A DNA stretch of 64,000 bases, from positions 1-64,000 of the forward strand of contig CBFHYX010000015.1 of assembly GCA_965660145.1 (NCBI GenBank), read 5' to 3'. The position numbers were made by a program, and so were the translations under genes. Below the pieces are notes generated by a model. It was not told where the DNA came from. It saw nothing but the letters and a program-made list of their open reading frames with translations, and ran no database searches. This document shows positions 45,258-54,375 of this stretch, one piece after another (position 1 is the first letter of the stretch; each line of letters opens with the position of its first letter). The DNA is from JABURQ01 sp029243145 (lineage in GTDB: Bacteria > Planctomycetota > Planctomycetia > Planctomycetales > Planctomycetaceae).

Positions 45258-48026
45258 ATGACATCTGGATTATCACCCACAATCGATAGTCGTCGCCTTT
45301 TCCGAATTTCTTCGGGGAAGTTGCGGATGTTCTGTCGTCTAATTTGCCTGGTTATCGGGCTTTGTCTGATCCTTTCAAGTGAGGTAATGGCGCAGCCAGG
45401 TGCACCTCCTCCGGGAGCCGGTGGGCCTTCGTTTGGTAATCAAGCAATGCCACGCCGACGCTATGCACTGGAAGAAACCGACGAGATTATCGGTGACGTG
45501 CGGTTTGAAGGTTTGCAAACCATTGTGCCGAAAGCACTCCTCGCAAAAGTCAATTCGCAGCCGGGTCGGTCACTCTCACCACGCCAGATTCGTGAAGATG
45601 TCCGAGAACTCTATAGCACTCGTTGGTTTTACAGTGTCGAACCGCGTGTGGAAGATTCTAATAAAGGACCGGTCGTCATTTTCCGTGTTCTCGAACGTCC
45701 TATCGTTCAACACGTTGAATTTCGTGGAAATGAGAAGTACGCCGACACCTACCTCGAAGCCTTGACGGGTTTGCGAAAAGGTAGCCCGTACGACGTTGCG
45801 TTGAATCTCGAAGCGGCACGCCGAATCGAGCAGGAATACCAAGGCTTGGGGTACAATGCGGTCCAAGTGAAGCTCTTGCGTGGTTCCAGTAAAACTGAGC
45901 GAGAAGTGGTTTTTCAGATCATTGAAGGTAAAAAGGTGACTGTCGCCGACATTAATTTTGTTGGCAATAACGATATTAGTTCTCGTGTTCTGAAAACCAA
46001 ATTGCAGACCAAAACTCGAATCTTGAGATGGTTTGGTGGTAAGTACGATCCGTCTTCTCTGACCGATGATATGACGGCGATCAGATCGTATTACAACGCA
46101 CTCGGTTACTTCGACGTCACGATTGATAAGTCTATTGAGTTTAAGGGATCTGAAAAAGAGAGTGTCTATGTGACCTACAGAGTCAATGAAGGCCCTCGAT
46201 ACCGAATACGAAATATCGAACTGAACGGTATGAATGTTCTCTCGGAAGGTGCGATTCGTCGCGAGCTGAAAACCTTGCCCGGAGATTATTTTACCACTCG
46301 TAATCTCAACGAAGATATTAGTGAAATTCGTGAGAAATACGGAGAAATGGGGCGTATCAACGCGACTGTTGAAGCGGTTCCCAAGTTCCTGGAAACTCCC
46401 GGCGTCATCGATTTAGAATTATTGGTGGACGAGGATGAAGTCTGGCGGATTCGCCGTGTGAATGTCCATATTGTTGGGAATGGTGGGCGTTCTGTCGCTC
46501 ATACCAAAGAGTCGGTGGTGACGAACCCGATTACCCTGTATCCCGGTGATTTGGCGAACCCTTCTGAAATTCGTCGCAGTCGGGCTCGAGTCAATCGAGG
46601 TCAACTTTGGGAAGCCGGACCTGGTGGCGGGCCAGATATTAAGTTTCGTCCCGTGCCGATTGAAGAAACACGCTTGAGCCAGTCGCTCATGCAGCCCAAT
46701 GGTGTCATTCGTGGTCAATCGATTGAAGAAACGTCTTACACAATCCCGTTATCGCAGATTCTGAGTGATGACTTCGCAGAGCCGAAAGTGATTCGTGGAC
46801 AAAGTGACGACCCGAGCTACCCTTCGACGATTCGTGGTCAAAACTATGAGAATGGTATTGAACAACCGGGTAGCCTGTTGTGGGATAATTCTCCACAAGG
46901 TGATCCGTTCGGGCCGGCTCTCAATTCACCACCTCAGCCATTCGTACAGCCTTATCGGGAAGGTGATCTCGATGTGTATGTGCAAGAAGCACGAACTGGT
47001 CGCCTGATGTTTGGTGCCGGCGTGAATAGCGACTCGGGTGTGGTCGGAAACATTGTGCTCGATGAGCGAAACTTTGATTTATTCCGTCCTCCGACCAGTG
47101 TTGAAGACATTATTGAAGGTCGTGCGTTTCGTGGTGGTGGACAGACTTTCCGACTGGAAGCGGTTCCGGGAAGCCAAGTCAGCCGGTATTCAGCGAGTTG
47201 GACGAATCCTTATTTCCTCGACACAGATGTGAGTTTGGGGCTGAGCGGGTTTTACTATCAACGCTATCTCGAAGACTGGAATGAGCAGCGAACTGGTGGT
47301 CGAGTTAATCTCGGTTATCAATTCACACCGGAATGGTCGGGTGGCGTCGCGCTACGCTTGGAAGATGTGAGAGTCGATGATCCACGAGGAGCACCACCTC
47401 CAGATGATTTGTTGGATGTGGTTGGTTCAAACCTCTTATCGACAATTCGAGTGAATGCGACCTATGACAGTCGTGACTCATCGTTCCTTCCGAGTGAAGG
47501 TCACATCCTTTCTGCATCGTATGAACAAGGATTTGGCGACTTTAACTATCCACGTGTCGATTTGAGTGCCAGTAAATTCTTTACGACTTATAGCCGGATT
47601 GATGGTCAAGGTAAGCATATCTTGTCCTTCTCGGGTGACGTGGGTTGGACCGGCGATGACACGCCGATCTTTGAACGCTATTACGCAGGTGGATACTCGA
47701 GCTTCCGAGGATTTGACTTCCGAGGGGTTTCCCCGAATGAAAATGGAATTCAGGTTGGTGGTCAGTTCCAGGCTTTGGGATCTGTTCAATATCTAGTTCC
47801 CATCACTGCGGACGAAACATTTTCCCTCGTTGCGTTTTCTGACTTCGGTACTGTGGAACGCGATGTCGGTTTCAACTCTTTTCGCGCGACCGTCGGTGGT
47901 GGCGTTCGGTTGAAAATTCCCGCGATGGGACCAGTTCCTATGGCATTTGACTGGGCGATTCCCCTGCTCTCCGAGGATTTCGACGAAGAACAGTTGTTTG
48001 CCTTCTATGTCGGTATCACACGCTGA
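45258..48026 (+). CDS. bamA: BamA/Omp85-family outer membrane assembly protein
   Basis: The 922-residue protein is a BamA homologue that folds beta-barrels into the outer membrane. A signal sequence (LICLVIGLCLILSSEVMA) is followed by a Gly/Pro-rich linker, about four to five POTRA domains (about 75-435; for example IGDVRFEGLQTIV and VADINFVGNNDISS), an insertion (about 440-565) and a C-terminal 16-strand barrel with the conserved GGYSSFRGFDFRGVSP. The insertion carries IRGQ three times (near 482, 511, 524) in a disordered region. Length is greater than in E. coli (810). It supports a Gram-negative envelope. The next genes, DUF447 and beta-RFAP synthase, lie close downstream. Confidence 0.92.
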   Translation: MTSGLSPTIDSRRLFRISSGKLRMFCRLICLVIGLCLILSSEVMAQPGAPPPGAGGPSFGNQAMPRRRYALEETDEIIGDVRFEGLQTIVPKALLAKVNSQPGRSLSPRQIREDVRELYSTRWFYSVEPRVEDSNKGPVVIFRVLERPIVQHVEFRGNEKYADTYLEALTGLRKGSPYDVALNLEAARRIEQEYQGLGYNAVQVKLLRGSSKTEREVVFQIIEGKKVTVADINFVGNNDISSRVLKTKLQTKTRILRWFGGKYDPSSLTDDMTAIRSYYNALGYFDVTIDKSIEFKGSEKESVYVTYRVNEGPRYRIRNIELNGMNVLSEGAIRRELKTLPGDYFTTRNLNEDISEIREKYGEMGRINATVEAVPKFLETPGVIDLELLVDEDEVWRIRRVNVHIVGNGGRSVAHTKESVVTNPITLYPGDLANPSEIRRSRARVNRGQLWEAGPGGGPDIKFRPVPIEETRLSQSLMQPNGVIRGQSIEETSYTIPLSQILSDDFAEPKVIRGQSDDPSYPSTIRGQNYENGIEQPGSLLWDNSPQGDPFGPALNSPPQPFVQPYREGDLDVYVQEARTGRLMFGAGVNSDSGVVGNIVLDERNFDLFRPPTSVEDIIEGRAFRGGGQTFRLEAVPGSQVSRYSASWTNPYFLDTDVSLGLSGFYYQRYLEDWNEQRTGGRVNLGYQFTPEWSGGVALRLEDVRVDDPRGAPPPDDLLDVVGSNLLSTIRVNATYDSRDSSFLPSEGHILSASYEQGFGDFNYPRVDLSASKFFTTYSRIDGQGKHILSFSGDVGWTGDDTPIFERYYAGGYSSFRGFDFRGVSPNENGIQVGGQFQALGSVQYLVPITADETFSLVAFSDFGTVERDVGFNSFRATVGGGVRLKIPAMGPVPMAFDWAIPLLSEDFDEEQLFAFYVGITR

Positions 48027-48107
48027 TATCGATTGTCTGAGTGTGATGAATCTGGGTGGCTTTCTTGCTACGCTCTGTCTTTGATCGCGTCCTCGACAGG
48101 TGTAGCA

Positions 48108-48692
48108 ATGCCGTTGATTCTTGAAGGTGTCGTCTCGACACAGAACGAAGATGGAAGCCCCAATATCTCTCCGATGGGGCCGATCGTTGATCGTGAATTG
48201 ACGAAGTTTCAGTTTCGGCCGTTTCACACTTCACGGACGTACCAAAATTTGAAGCGAAACGGTGCTGGTGTTTTTCACGTCGTTGATGATGTCTTATTGC
48301 TGGCTCAAGCTGCCACCCATCAATTTTCGAACGCTCCCGAAACCACCCCGGCTGAAACGATTGAAGGCGTTCGGTTGCTCGATGCGTGTCGTTGGTATGA
48401 GTTTGAAGTCACATCGATTGACGATTCCTCAGAACGCACTTCGATTGAGACCCGAATCCTGCATGTAGGAGAAAATCGTCAAGTGTGGGGATTTAACAGG
48501 GCCAAACATGCCGTTCTGGAGCTAGCCGTTCTCTCGACGCGACTGTTTATGATCGATGGTGCAGAGATTGCACGGGAAGTCGATCGCTTGGCCACCATTG
48601 TCGATAAAACGGCCGGCGATCAAGAACGTGAGGCGTTTGATTTGCTTCGGGAATACATTGCCAACTATGATGGTGCCTCTCCTCAAAACTAA
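48108..48692 (+). CDS. DUF447 protein of the tetrahydromethanopterin C1 cluster
   Basis: The 194-residue protein (MPLILEGVVSTQNEDGSPN, then MGPIVD, FRPFHTSRTYQNLKR and FNRAKHAVLELAVLSTR) belongs to DUF447, with a flavin-reductase-like fold. In methylotrophs and planctomycetes DUF447 genes go with the genes of H4MPT-dependent formaldehyde oxidation. The exact reaction is not established. The ATG at 48108 is used because residues upstream in the frame are not conserved-looking. The beta-RFAP synthase gene follows after 40 bp, probably on one mRNA. Confidence 0.85.
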   Translation: MPLILEGVVSTQNEDGSPNISPMGPIVDRELTKFQFRPFHTSRTYQNLKRNGAGVFHVVDDVLLLAQAATHQFSNAPETTPAETIEGVRLLDACRWYEFEVTSIDDSSERTSIETRILHVGENRQVWGFNRAKHAVLELAVLSTRLFMIDGAEIAREVDRLATIVDKTAGDQEREAFDLLREYIANYDGASPQN

Positions 48693-48732
48693 CTGACAAT
48701 TCTCATCCAACGACTGATCATCTCTCATCCCA

Positions 48733-49698
48733 ATGAGTCATTCCCTCCAAATTCAAACCGGTTCGCGACTGCATTTCGGCCCGCTGACAAACGGCAGGCA
48801 AGGAGGTCGATTGTTTGGCGGAATTGGTATGATGATCGATTGGCCGCAGATCGATGTCTCATTCCGTTTGGCTGACGAAGACTCTGTCGATTGTCCTGAT
48901 GCATTCTGCGAAAAAGTCATTCAGTCTCGTGACAACTATCGAAATAACGTCGCTGATACAAAATGTCCTGCCGTCAGTATTTGTGTTAAGGCCGATGCGG
49001 CATTACATTCGGGATTGGGAACGGGGACGCAGCTTGCGATGTCGATTGCTCATGGCCTCGACACTCTCTACGACGATCAGCATCCTTTGGAGCAGTTGGC
49101 GAGTTTTGTCGGTCGGGGGAAACGTTCTGCTTTGGGAGTTCACGGCTTTCAACGCGGTGGGTTTCTTGTCGATGGAGGTAAGCGACAACCGAATGACTTG
49201 GGAACTTTGGTCGCTCATCACACCATGAATGCGGATTGGCGGATTCTGCTGATCACTCCGCCGGATTCACAAGGTTTGTCTGGGACAGATGAAGAAGCGG
49301 CCTTCATGGAATTGGACCCGATGCCGTGGGAAGTCATCAGCCACTTGTGTCGTCTCGTTCTGCTGGAACTTCTTCCCGCGTTACAGGAAGCCGATTTTCC
49401 GGCATTCTCCCACGCGATTTACGAATACGGTGCGAAAGTGGGAGATTACTTCGCCCCCATTCAGGGTGGCCGTTATGCCGATCCCCGCATGGCGCAATTG
49501 GTCGATTGGTTAATGACTCGAAGCGTGCAGGGAGTCGGACAGAGTTCGTGGGGGCCGTCTTTGTTTGCTTTTTGTGAACACGAAGCACAAGCCAAACGAG
49601 TGGAACTCGAAATTCTTGATCGACCCGAATGGTCCGATTGTCGCGTGAAGACCGTCTCGCCCCTCAATGCCGGCGCGAAAATCACACCGGTTGCTTGA
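48733..49698 (+). CDS. Beta-ribofuranosylaminobenzene 5'-phosphate synthase-like
   Basis: A GHMP-kinase-fold enzyme that joins p-aminobenzoate to PRPP in the first committed step of tetrahydromethanopterin synthesis. The N-terminal TGSRLHFGPL and LFGGIGMMID, the phosphate loop DAALHSGLGTGTQLAMSIAHG, then RSALGVHGFQRGGFLVDGG match this family. 321 residues. Together with DUF447 it indicates that this organism makes H4MPT and uses archaeal-type C1 carriers. Palindromic element D follows 25 bp after the stop. Confidence 0.9.
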   Translation: MSHSLQIQTGSRLHFGPLTNGRQGGRLFGGIGMMIDWPQIDVSFRLADEDSVDCPDAFCEKVIQSRDNYRNNVADTKCPAVSICVKADAALHSGLGTGTQLAMSIAHGLDTLYDDQHPLEQLASFVGRGKRSALGVHGFQRGGFLVDGGKRQPNDLGTLVAHHTMNADWRILLITPPDSQGLSGTDEEAAFMELDPMPWEVISHLCRLVLLELLPALQEADFPAFSHAIYEYGAKVGDYFAPIQGGRYADPRMAQLVDWLMTRSVQGVGQSSWGPSLFAFCEHEAQAKRVELEILDRPEWSDCRVKTVSPLNAGAKITPVA

Positions 49699-49722
49699 CC
49701 TTGCTCAATCGGATAAATTTTT

Positions 49723-49797
49723 GTAGCTGAACTCGCAAGAGTTCGGAACAGTCAACGCTACTCTCACGTTCGTCTGAATTCTTGCGAATCCAGCTAC
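49723..49797 (-). repeat. 75-bp palindromic element, copy D
   Basis: Read on the minus strand it starts GTAGCTGGATTCGCAAGAAT, continues TCAGACGAACGTGAGAG, and ends TTGCGAGTTCAGCTAC. This aligns with copy A along its whole length, including the centre. Convergent gap between the beta-RFAP synthase gene and the next. Confidence 0.85.
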
Positions 49798-49842
49798 GTT
49801 TCGTCCAGCTTCAAGATCAAGATGCAAATCCCGATGAAGCTT

Positions 49843-50655
49843 CTAATAGATTTTCGAGATGCGACTGTTCACTTCGTGCAGGGCCTTCAGCAAGCGTGAA
49901 CGCATCTTGTCGTCCAGCTTTGTGATTTCACGAGCGACAGAAGGTGAGAGTTCTTTCTCGAATCGTTCCAACGCAATGGTCAGCTTTTTGACCAACTGTT
50001 CGGCTTGTTCATGAGGAGGAACTTCTGTGGCAACGCCCTGCTCTTTTCCGGGAGCCGTGGTGCCACCTTGTTTGAACGGAGCGTAATCCTCACCACCTTG
50101 CGATTCCCGTGCGTGTGCGCCGACTGTTTCAGCCGGTTGACCCGCGGTGCGAAGCCGGTTTCCTTCACCGCCAGGAGTTGGCATGTCTGCCGGGTCTTTG
50201 ACCAGCGTGTTTTCGAACGGAACATGGACGACCGACGGGTCGCCACCCCATTCGCTGTATTGTTGGTCGACCGCATCTTCGGTCAGGTCTTCTCCCTGGA
50301 CGGCGCGACGCCAAGCACGCATCTCGGCGACGGTGGCATCGTTATCTTCGGCCCATTGCAGGCACTCGGGGGCATCATCCCAGTTCAGGCCGACGTAAAA
50401 GTGTGACCATTTGAGCGACGCGTATTCTGTGTAGACATCGCCAAAAGTTTCCCACACGCGACGACGTTGAAAAACCTGATCGGGAGTGAGTCCGATTTCT
50501 GTGGCGAAATCGGCATCCGTACGACCTTTGGCGTATTTTTTCGTCCACTTTGCCGCACATTCACCGACAACCCAATTGCAGGAACTGACGGCCGTTTGAG
50601 CGGTCAGGATCAGTTGTTCTTCAGTTTCGTTGATAGTGCCGTTTGAATCAGTCAT
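49843..50655 (-). CDS. Hypothetical protein, 270 residues
   Basis: No family recognised. Residues about 10-125 are helical and include a possible helix-turn-helix-like region (DADFATEIGLTPDQVFQRRRV) with tryptophan-rich segments (YASLKWSHFYVGLNWDDA), the middle is disordered (Gly/Pro/Glu), and the C-terminal 60 residues are helical and basic-acidic (EQAEQLVKKLTIALERFEKE). No signal peptide. It resembles small DNA-binding planctomycete proteins, which is only an impression. Convergent with the beta-RFAP synthase gene, with copy D between. Confidence 0.75.
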   Translation of the reverse strand: MTDSNGTINETEEQLILTAQTAVSSCNWVVGECAAKWTKKYAKGRTDADFATEIGLTPDQVFQRRRVWETFGDVYTEYASLKWSHFYVGLNWDDAPECLQWAEDNDATVAEMRAWRRAVQGEDLTEDAVDQQYSEWGGDPSVVHVPFENTLVKDPADMPTPGGEGNRLRTAGQPAETVGAHARESQGGEDYAPFKQGGTTAPGKEQGVATEVPPHEQAEQLVKKLTIALERFEKELSPSVAREITKLDDKMRSRLLKALHEVNSRISKIY

Positions 50656-51038
50656 AGATGAACCAGTGATGGATAAATTGTGTCGGGATTCAGAGTCAGA
50701 AAGCGTGTTTCGACCCGAAAGCGGTTGGAATCCCTGATGCTACTGTGAGCGGGGCTGTGAATCCACGCTCGCTGGTGAATTTTTCCTGATCGACGTGAGA
50801 ACGGGCGGTTCGGGTGATAACCGGTAAAGATTGCCCGTGTTTCCTGTCCTTTGTCACCTTTCTGTTTTCCAGATTCTTGAATGACTGGGAGGGAAAAGCT
50901 AAGATTACGAGATCGGAGAGTGCGGGGAGCGGTTGAAAAACGGGAATTTTTCAATTCTCCAACATCTTGACAGAAAAAGACTTCAGAAGAATGTCCGAAT
51001 ATCCGATCAATTCGGTATAACCCGTAAGGGAGTTAGAG
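50656..51038. other. Intergenic stretch upstream of tRNA-Cys
   Basis: No gene. TTGACA at about 50967 could be a -35 box, but the -10 partner at 17 bp (AATGTC) is weak, so no promoter is called. A short hairpin GAAAAA/TTTTTC lies near 50936. Confidence 0.5.
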
Positions 51039-51111
51039 GGCGCCGTGGCCAAGTGGCTAAGGCAACGGATTGCAAATCCGTCATTCCCCGGTTCGAATCC
51101 GGGCGGCGCCT
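51039..51111 (+). tRNA. tRNA-Cys (anticodon GCA)
   Basis: A cloverleaf of 73 nt: acceptor GGCGCCG pairs with CGGCGCC; the D arm reads GGCC..GGCTAAGGC; the anticodon stem ACGGA/TCCGT encloses TTGCAAA with GCA; T arm CCCCGGTTCGAATCCGGG. Position 73 is T, the discriminator required by cysteinyl-tRNA synthetase. CCA is not encoded. Confidence 0.97.
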
Positions 51112-51690
51112 CTTTTGGAGAGACAAGTAAGTCTGAAAACAGACAAACGATGAATTCGAAACCGCACCGAGCATCATTGTTCGCGTGCGGTTTTTTCGTG
51201 CGCGGTCTTAAGCACTTAGATCTCAGGGGAGGGAACTGTTTTCGTGTTCTGTCCAGTCTGTGACTCAAAGACTTGTGCATATTTTGCTGCGACGACAGGG
51301 CCCGAAAACCGCCTTCGGAGCTCGTCTCGCTTTTCTTGTGCAACCGTTTGATACTCTTTCAAGTTTCTCAAGAACTCAACGAAGCTATCTTGGAAGTTCT
51401 CGAAAGTTGTTGGGTGGGGATGACGAGCGTGCAACTCGTACCGGCGGAAGTTTCAGTGATTTCAAATAAGATGTCAGCCGTGACATGCGGGTTGACTCGT
51501 TGCGAGAGAAATAGGATTCAGATCAAATCAGCTTAGTAAGCACCTTATCAATCTAGTCTGCTCAGGTCGAGTCCTTCTATTTGGAGCTAATTGAACTTTC
51601 CTTTAAAATCAGTTGCAACTTGACGCTTATCTTTCGACAATCAACGCCTCCCAAATTTTCTGACACGATACACCTACTGGAGTCCCACCC
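51112..51690. other. Gap between tRNA-Cys and the DUF3500 gene
   Basis: No convincing gene. A terminator for the tRNA lies at its start. A reverse-strand frame near 51216-51434 reads somewhat protein-like, but has no good ribosome site or family and is not called. Confidence 0.5.
51161..51196 (+). terminator. Terminator of tRNA-Cys
   Basis: ACCGCAC pairs with GTGCGGT over a 17-nt loop and is followed by six T. About 50 bp after the tRNA. Confidence 0.7.
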
Positions 51691-52749
51691 ATGTTGCACA
51701 AGCCCGCCAGAATTGCCCTCCTTATTGCGATGGCTGTTTCCTTCGTCGGAACCACCGTTCAGGCTCACGACCCGGCTGAAGAGATGGCGAAGGCCGCCAA
51801 GCTGTTCCTCAAGTCGCTCGACAAAGAGCAAACTGCGGCAGCTCACTTTGAGTGGAAAGACGACAAACGCGAAGGTTGGTACTTCGTGCCGGACAAATTC
51901 ATCAAGCCCGCCGGCAAACGCTTCGGCTTGCCATTGACTCAAATGAACGGTGCTCAGAAAGCACTCGCGACCAGTTTGGTCTCCTCGGCACTCAGCCACA
52001 AAGGCTTCATGCAGGTACAAACCGTGATGAGTCTCGAACAGATTCTGCACGAGATGGAAGACAAGAATCCGATCCGTAACCCGGCTTTGTATTACGTCTC
52101 GATCTTTGGTGAGCCGTCCGCTAAGGGAACATGGTCATGGCGTTACGAAGGACATCATCTCTCGATCAACATTACGATTGTCAAAGGGAAGTTGTTGTCG
52201 GTGACGCCTTCATTTTTCGGCTCGAACCCGGCGATGGTCAAAGAAGGAGCGTTCAAAGGCTTCAAAGCATTGGCCGAGGAAGAAGATCTGGCTCGTGAAC
52301 TGGTGAAATCGTTATCGGCTGAGCAACAGAAAAAAGCGATCATCGCGGCAGAAGCCCCCAAAGACATTTTCACCGCTCAGGATCGTAAAGTCGATCAGGG
52401 GTTGTTCACGCCGACCAAGGGAATCAGTCAGGACGAACTGAATGCCGACCAGCAAAAGTTGCTGAACGATCTGATCAAAGTGTATGCGACCAAGTATCGT
52501 CTGGAAATTGTGAAGCAGATGGAAGAGAAGAAGAATCTGTTGACTGCCAAGGATGTCCACTTTGCCTGGATGGGTGGGACCGAGCCGGGTGACGGTCATT
52601 ACTACCGCATTCAGACTCCGATCTTCTTGTTTGAATACGATTGCACGCAGAACGAAGCGAATCACGTTCATGCGGTTTGGCGTGACTTCGACGGCGACTT
52701 CGGTGCCGATCTTCTTCGCATGCACTACGAAGCCGATCACAAAAAATGA
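51691..52749 (+). CDS. DUF3500 secreted protein
   Basis: A 352-residue protein with a signal peptide (IALLIAMAVSFVGTTVQA) and the DUF3500 features FVPDKFIKPAGKRFGLPLTQM, WSWRYEGHHLSINITI, PSFFGSNPAMVKEG, KNLLTAKDVHFAWMGG, PFEPGDGHYY-like EPGDGHYYRIQTP and NEANHVHAVWRDFDGDFG. The family is common in planctomycetes; its function is unknown, the conserved histidines suggesting a metal or haem. Start is the ATG at 51691 after CTGGAGT. A perfect long hairpin closes the unit. Confidence 0.92.
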   Translation: MLHKPARIALLIAMAVSFVGTTVQAHDPAEEMAKAAKLFLKSLDKEQTAAAHFEWKDDKREGWYFVPDKFIKPAGKRFGLPLTQMNGAQKALATSLVSSALSHKGFMQVQTVMSLEQILHEMEDKNPIRNPALYYVSIFGEPSAKGTWSWRYEGHHLSINITIVKGKLLSVTPSFFGSNPAMVKEGAFKGFKALAEEEDLARELVKSLSAEQQKKAIIAAEAPKDIFTAQDRKVDQGLFTPTKGISQDELNADQQKLLNDLIKVYATKYRLEIVKQMEEKKNLLTAKDVHFAWMGGTEPGDGHYYRIQTPIFLFEYDCTQNEANHVHAVWRDFDGDFGADLLRMHYEADHKK

Positions 52750-52789
52750 TTGTGTGATTCGGATCGCTTAGGAGTGATGAGGATGGCCC

Positions 52790-52827
52790 GAACGCACCCC
52801 TTGAGCTTGCGCTCAAGGGGTGCGTTC
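52790..52827. terminator. Perfect 17-bp hairpin between convergent genes
   Basis: GAACGCACCCCTTGAGC and GCTCAAGGGGTGCGTTC form a perfect 17-bp stem with a TTGC loop. It lies 41 bp after the DUF3500 stop and 28 bp from the oxidoreductase stop. No T run is present on either side; it may still act as a bidirectional terminator or mRNA end. Confidence 0.75.
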
Positions 52828-52854
52828 TGACTTTGCGTCAGTTTTCTTTTGAGA

Positions 52855-54249
52855 TCAAATCTCCCAGCCTTTGCGGTATTCCTTACTGACAAACTGATTC
52901 AATTCCGGTTTGTTGGTGACCTTCATCTCGGTAGAGTCCCAGTGTAAGCGTTCGCCGGGAGCGCGAAGTGCCAGAACACCCAGCAATACCGTTTCGGTCA
53001 TGGGGCCAGCGTAGCCGAAGTGGCAAACGGTCTCCCCTTCTCCACGGCAAGCATCAAACCACTCTTCGTAATGGCCCCGCGAACGTGCGATGGTTTTGGG
53101 GATCGCTTGTGCCGCTTCGCGGAGTTCAACGGGAATCACTTGTGGCTTCCCACCGTGCGAACTGTGATACATCTTCCCTTTGCTACCGATGTAGAGCGCA
53201 CCGTTCGAGGGGAGCGATTCGTTGGCGGGCATTTCATCGGGAGTGGCCGGCATCAACCCGCCGTCGTACCAGGTCATTTTGACGGGTGGGAGATCTCCAC
53301 GTGCCGGGAAGTTGTAGTGAATCATCGAAGCTTTTGGATAAGTCTCGAAGTTCCATTTATTTTTTTCCAATCGCGAGCCTTCAATGGTGTTTCGGGCTTC
53401 GACGGTGTCGGGCGCTCCCAGATTGAGTGCCCAATAAGGATGGTCGATGATGTGACAGCCCATGTCGCCCAATGCTCCCGTGCCGAAGTCCCACCAGCCA
53501 CGCCATTTGAAGGGGACGTAATCAGAATGGTAAGCACGGTCGGCAGCCGGTCCGAGCCATAAATCCCAATCGAGTTCCGAAGGTACTGATGGAGTGTCGG
53601 TCGCTTTGCTCACTCCCTGTGGCCACCAGCCACCAGGACGATCCGACCAAACATGCACTTCGGTCACATCGCCGATGAGTCCTGATTGAATCCATTCGTT
53701 GGTGAGTCGTGCTCCTTCGGCACCGTGTCCCTGGTTTCCCATTTGGGTGACGACGCCCGCCTTCTCGGCGGCGCGTGTCAAGACACGCGCTTCGTGCAAT
53801 GTGTGCGTCATCGGTTTCTGGCAATAGACGTGCTTGCCCATGTTGATCGCCATCAAAGACGCCGGGGCGTGGATGTGGTCCGGTGTGCCGACCGTGACGG
53901 CATCGATATTCTTCTCTTCTTGTTCGAGCAGGATGCGGAAATCTTTGTAGCGAGTCGCTTTGGGGAATTTGTTGTAGGTTCCCGCAGCGCGTCGATCATC
54001 GACATCACACAGCGCGACAATGTTGGCACCATTGCCGGCATGCCTGTTGATGTCTCCTCCGCCCATCCCGCCAGCTCCGATACCGGCAACATTGATCGTT
54101 TCACTGGGAGCAAGGTAACCCATGCCGAGAACGTGTCGCGGGACGATGGTTGCCGCCATTGATGCGGCAAAGGTACTACCTAGAAACATACGCCTTGATT
54201 CTATCTGCTTTTTACCGGAATCGTCAGAGGTTTGGACGCTAGAAGTCAT
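52855..54249 (-). CDS. Gfo/Idh/MocA oxidoreductase, Tat-exported
   Basis: A 464-residue NAD(P)-type sugar or inositol dehydrogenase of a family numerous in planctomycetes. Tat signal: ESRRMFLGSTFAASMAATIV. Rossmann core INVAGIGAGGMGGG with the nucleotide motif and CDVDDRRA; VTVGTPDHIHAPASL and VYCQKPMTHTLHEAR (the KP motif); then the C-terminal domain with GDMGCHIIDHPYWAL. The exported form of a NAD enzyme suggests the cofactor binds before export. Start is the ATG at 54249; longer frames give a poor N-terminus. Substrate unknown. Confidence 0.93.
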   Translation of the reverse strand: MTSSVQTSDDSGKKQIESRRMFLGSTFAASMAATIVPRHVLGMGYLAPSETINVAGIGAGGMGGGDINRHAGNGANIVALCDVDDRRAAGTYNKFPKATRYKDFRILLEQEEKNIDAVTVGTPDHIHAPASLMAINMGKHVYCQKPMTHTLHEARVLTRAAEKAGVVTQMGNQGHGAEGARLTNEWIQSGLIGDVTEVHVWSDRPGGWWPQGVSKATDTPSVPSELDWDLWLGPAADRAYHSDYVPFKWRGWWDFGTGALGDMGCHIIDHPYWALNLGAPDTVEARNTIEGSRLEKNKWNFETYPKASMIHYNFPARGDLPPVKMTWYDGGLMPATPDEMPANESLPSNGALYIGSKGKMYHSSHGGKPQVIPVELREAAQAIPKTIARSRGHYEEWFDACRGEGETVCHFGYAGPMTETVLLGVLALRAPGERLHWDSTEMKVTNKPELNQFVSKEYRKGWEI

Positions 54250-54375
54250 CGATATGCTCCGAAATCTGAAGGTGTAATAAGAATTGTAATTTGTTTCACC
54301 GACTGACAGATGGAGGTGAGTACAATGAAGGCACCTATCATGTCCCACATCGCTTTCTCAAGTAAAGGATTTTTT

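Noticed and set aside
51216..51434. A 72-residue minus-strand frame downstream of tRNA-Cys
   Set aside because: Sequence looks partly protein-like but no ribosome site, homologue or context supports it.
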